This document shows, piece after piece, positions 5,824 to 8,242 of a stretch of DNA of 8,242 nucleotides. Every line of letters starts with the position of its first letter. Position 1 is the first letter of the stretch. The position numbers and the translations under genes are program-made. The notes under the pieces were generated by a model. It was not told where the DNA came from, did no database searches, and was given only the letters and a program-made list of their open reading frames with translations. Source of the stretch: Eubacterium sp. (GTDB lineage: Bacteria; Bacillota_A; Clostridia; Peptostreptococcales; Anaerovoracaceae); the NCBI GenBank assembly GCA_021769545.1, contig JAETSS010000054.1, positions 1 to 8,242 of the forward strand, written 5' to 3'.

Positions 5824-7053
5824 ATGAGCAAAACAGCTTTTACCGGAGGTCTTCTCATAGACGGTACCGGCGCACCAGCCATCGCAAACAGCCTCGTTCT
5901 CGTAGACGGTGATAAGATCGCATACGCAGGTCCCGCCGCAGAGATCCCTGCGGAATATGAGATCATGGATATCACCGGCAAGACCATTATGCCGGGGCTT
6001 ATAGACACCCACCTTCACTTTTCCGGAAATCTCACGGAAAACGACAGCGACTGGGTGCTCGAGGACAACATACAGAAAGCGGTCGTATCGGTCCAGCAGG
6101 CACATGAATGTCTCGAAGCCGGGCTTACGACGGTAGGCGAGATCTCAAGATTCGGCATACATATACGAAACATGGTCGACGCCAAGGTCATGACAGGACC
6201 TAGGATCGTAGCGACAGGGCTGGGCTTCTGCGCCACGGCAGGACACGGCGACTCCCACAGCCTTTCCATAGAACACAATAAGGAAGCTCATCCATGGGCG
6301 GAATGCGTAGACAGTCCATGGGATCTGAGGAAGGCGGTAAGACGAAGGATCAGAGAAAATCCCGACGCCATCAAGATCTGGGCAACAGGCGGCGGCATCT
6401 GGCGCTGGGAACAGGGCATGGATGCTCACTACACGATGGAAGAGATACAGGCAGTTGCAGACGAATGCAAGATGCGTGATATCCCGCTGTGGTCACACTG
6501 CTTCGGCAGCGCTTCAAATTCCGTAAAAGCAGGAGCCGATTTCATAATACACGGCTGGGATCTCGACGATGAGACCATAGATATCATGGCGAAGGAAAAC
6601 ATCATGCTTTGCCCTACCATCAGCTTCCTCCCGGCATGGTTCGCAACATATCCGCCGAAATACGTTCCGGAGCTTCACGATAGATTCGACGGAGAAACGA
6701 CGACTGAAAAAGAGCTGAACCGCATATACGACAATCTCCGCAAGGCGTTCAGCAAAGGCGTTCTGCTTACTATCGGCTCCGACTCCTTCAATTCAAAGAT
6801 CACCCCATACGGCGACACTGCCATCGGAGAGATATACGAATTCGTCAGCAAAGCCGGTCTCAGCGAAATGGATACCATCGTTGCCGCTACCCTAAACGGC
6901 GCAAAGGCTCTGCGTGTAGATGATATCACGGGTTCGCTGGAAAAGGGCAAGAGCGCAGATCTGCTGGTTATCGACGGCGATCCGTTGAAGGACATAACGG
7001 CTATCTCCGTATCGAACATGGACATCATCATGAAGGAAGGCGTTATCGTATAA
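5824..7053 (+). CDS. Metal-dependent amidohydrolase (Xaa-Pro dipeptidase / imidazolonepropionase-like)
   Basis: This 409-residue cytoplasmic enzyme belongs to the amidohydrolase superfamily (TIM-barrel metal hydrolases). A small beta-sandwich at the N-terminus (to about residue 55) is followed by PGLIDTHLHF, with metal ligands His63 and His65. Lys184 in DAIKIWATGGG fits the carboxylated bridging lysine of binuclear members. His225 (WSHCFG), His243 (IIHGWDL) and Asp320 (TIGSDSF) complete the set. The C-terminus closes the sandwich with GSLEKGKSADLLVIDGDPL. This pattern is that of the prolidase-like group acting on Xaa-Pro or related N-acyl amino acids. The true substrate is not readable from sequence. 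AAAGGAG lies seven bases before ATG. No signal peptide is seen. It appears to be a single-gene unit with its own promoter and terminator. Confidence 0.9.
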   Translation: MSKTAFTGGLLIDGTGAPAIANSLVLVDGDKIAYAGPAAEIPAEYEIMDITGKTIMPGLIDTHLHFSGNLTENDSDWVLEDNIQKAVVSVQQAHECLEAGLTTVGEISRFGIHIRNMVDAKVMTGPRIVATGLGFCATAGHGDSHSLSIEHNKEAHPWAECVDSPWDLRKAVRRRIRENPDAIKIWATGGGIWRWEQGMDAHYTMEEIQAVADECKMRDIPLWSHCFGSASNSVKAGADFIIHGWDLDDETIDIMAKENIMLCPTISFLPAWFATYPPKYVPELHDRFDGETTTEKELNRIYDNLRKAFSKGVLLTIGSDSFNSKITPYGDTAIGEIYEFVSKAGLSEMDTIVAATLNGAKALRVDDITGSLEKGKSADLLVIDGDPLKDITAISVSNMDIIMKEGVIV

Positions 7054-7105
7054 TTCGCTCGCCGCATATATCGTAACAGGGCTCTCTGCTTCTGAGCTTT
7101 GAGCA

Positions 7106-7146
7106 AAAAACTATCGTGGAAAGCGAAGCGATCCACGATAGTTTTT
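7106..7146. terminator. Strong bidirectional terminator between convergent genes
   Basis: AAAAACTATCGTGGA 7106-7120 pairs perfectly with TCCACGATAGTTTTT 7132-7146 around an 11-base loop. Poly-A on one side and poly-T on the other let it stop both the amidohydrolase transcript and the aguB-like transcript. Confidence 0.92.
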
Positions 7147-7173
7147 ATCAAATCAACACATACCCTTCTCCAC

Positions 7174-8064
7174 CTATCTCCCGGTCTTCCCGTCCAGCGT
7201 CATCATCACATCGTACATCTCCGGCCTCCTGTCTCGGAAAGTGCACACTTCGCGTCTGTAGGCCGCCAATTCATCCATGTCGAAGGTGGCTGTCAGCACG
7301 CTTTCGGTACTGATATCCGCTTCCGCCAGTTTATTGCCTCTGTTATCGGAAATAAACGATGCTCCCCAGAACCGTATCGCCGTTGTTCCCATGGCTTCCA
7401 CTCCTATACGGTTTGATGCCACTACGGGTATCATATTTGCCGCTGCGTGGCCCAGCATGGTATTCTGCCAGTGATCGTAGTCATCAGGCTCGCCTCCCAG
7501 TTCTTCAGGCGGCACTGCGAAGGTACCGATGGCTGTCGGATAAAGCAGCAGCTCCGCGCCCATGATGGCCATACATCTGGCCGCTTCAGGAAACCACTGA
7601 TCCCAGCATATACCTACGCCGATCTTTGCATATTTCGTGTCCCATACCTTGAATCCTGTATCTCCGGGGCTGAAATAGAATTTTTCATAATACCCCGGAT
7701 CATCAGGTATATGCGTCTTTCTGTAGATCCCCAGCATCGTTCCGTCTGCATCTATCATCATGACGGTATTGTATCTGCACGGCCCGCATTCCTCAAAAAA
7801 ACTGATGGGCAACACCACATCCAGCTCCTTTGCCAGCTCCGAAAAATGCTGCAGCACCGGATTGTTTTCGACAGGCTGCGCCAGAGCCAGATTATCATAA
7901 TCCACCACCTGTGCGAAATACTGCGTCTGAAACAGTTCCTGTATCAGGATTATATCGGCGCCGCGGGAAGCCGCCTCTCTTATGAGTTTTTCCGCTTTTG
8001 CGATATTTTCTTCCGATGATGTACTGCACGCCATCTGCGTAGCCGCTACCGTTACCTTTCTCAT
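7174..8064 (-). CDS. aguB: N-carbamoylputrescine amidase (nitrilase superfamily)
   Basis: This carbon-nitrogen hydrolase very probably converts N-carbamoylputrescine to putrescine, CO2 and ammonia in the agmatine route of polyamine synthesis. The nitrilase-fold Glu-Lys-Cys triad is visible as Glu43 (LIQELFQTQYF), Lys116 (YRKTHIPD) and Cys153 (GICWDQWFPEAAR). Glu128 in YYEKFYF is the usual second glutamate. The segments ATQMACS at the N-terminus, DDPGYYEKFYFSPGD and HWQNTMLGHAAANMIPVVASNRIG are characteristic of AguB. The 296-residue length is normal. GGAGGG (8072-8077) lies about seven bases upstream of ATG. The partner agmatine deiminase (aguA) is not in the window, so it would have to lie elsewhere. 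A related amidase specificity is the main alternative. Confidence 0.9.
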   Translation of the reverse strand: MRKVTVAATQMACSTSSEENIAKAEKLIREAASRGADIILIQELFQTQYFAQVVDYDNLALAQPVENNPVLQHFSELAKELDVVLPISFFEECGPCRYNTVMMIDADGTMLGIYRKTHIPDDPGYYEKFYFSPGDTGFKVWDTKYAKIGVGICWDQWFPEAARCMAIMGAELLLYPTAIGTFAVPPEELGGEPDDYDHWQNTMLGHAAANMIPVVASNRIGVEAMGTTAIRFWGASFISDNRGNKLAEADISTESVLTATFDMDELAAYRREVCTFRDRRPEMYDVMMTLDGKTGR

Positions 8065-8128
8065 ATATCTTCCCTCCTCGTATCCTCATTGCTTTGCTTT
8101 CATACGTTGCTTTATACTCTAAGTCTAT

Positions 8129-8134
8129 ATTATA
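8129..8134 (-). promoter_or_regulatory. Probable -10 box of the aguB-like gene
   Basis: TATAAT on the - strand lies about 65 bases upstream of the start codon. The -35 region (CTGAAT at an 18-base spacing) is weak, so the promoter call is moderate. Confidence 0.45.
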
Positions 8135-8204
8135 GATTCCCAAAAATACATAATTCAGTTGCTTTCTTTATGGTATTTTTTTAATTTTCCGACTTTTCAA
8201 CAAA

Positions 8205-8236
8205 TTGTAGGAGATTTTCTTTTTCTATGGTATAAT
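8205..8236 (+). promoter_or_regulatory. Promoter for a + strand gene beyond the window
   Basis: TGGTATAAT at 8228-8236 is a perfect extended -10 box, with TTGTAG at 8205-8210 as a loosely spaced -35 (20 bases). It points out of the window, divergent from the aguB-like gene. It is also the same nine bases that open copies A and B, so a third copy starting here cannot be excluded. Confidence 0.5.
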
Positions 8237-8242
8237 CAAAAA

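Noticed and set aside
7447..8019. 190-codon open frame on the + strand opposite the aguB-like gene
   Set aside because: It is the shadow of a strongly conserved gene; the translation shows no family features.

Overview
The window reads as chromosome of a mid-GC anaerobic Bacillota, most likely class Clostridia. The evidence is strong AGGAG-type ribosome binding sites, frequent AGA arginine codons, TGGTATAAT-type extended -10 boxes, a clostridial-style ilvB-ilvN-ilvC-ilvD order, and a small holin-like (Hol_Tox type) type I toxin of the kind common in Clostridia. I cannot name a genus from sequence alone.

Positions 1-3959 hold a branched-chain amino acid operon on the + strand: the 3' end of ilvB (acetolactate synthase large subunit), ilvN (regulatory subunit), ilvC (class I ketol-acid reductoisomerase) and ilvD (dihydroxy-acid dehydratase). 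These are the first three enzymes of valine and isoleucine synthesis. ilvB, ilvN and ilvC are tightly packed. A 300-base, highly structured spacer separates ilvC from ilvD and contains an extended -10 box, so ilvD may have its own promoter and leader RNA. A stem-loop terminator follows ilvD.

Positions 3960-5823 look like an accessory stretch between conserved genes. It holds an AT-rich LysE-family exporter gene on the - strand. This gene lies between two near-identical 19-base direct repeats about 0.9 kb apart. Next comes a 30-codon toxin gene with a good promoter, a ribosome site inside a hairpin, and a convergent, near-consensus promoter on the other strand for a likely antisense RNA. Two tandem copies of an unrecognised element of about 90 bases follow. 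Their three stems differ in sequence yet keep pairing, while their loops are conserved, and a TATAAT box sits at each end. This is the most interesting object in the window.

Positions 5824-8242 hold a metal-dependent amidohydrolase of the imidazolonepropionase/Xaa-Pro dipeptidase-like group (+ strand). It converges, across a strong bidirectional terminator, on a nitrilase-superfamily gene that closely resembles N-carbamoylputrescine amidase (aguB, - strand). The window ends on a promoter for a further + strand gene.

I see no tRNA, rRNA, CRISPR array or complete transposase.
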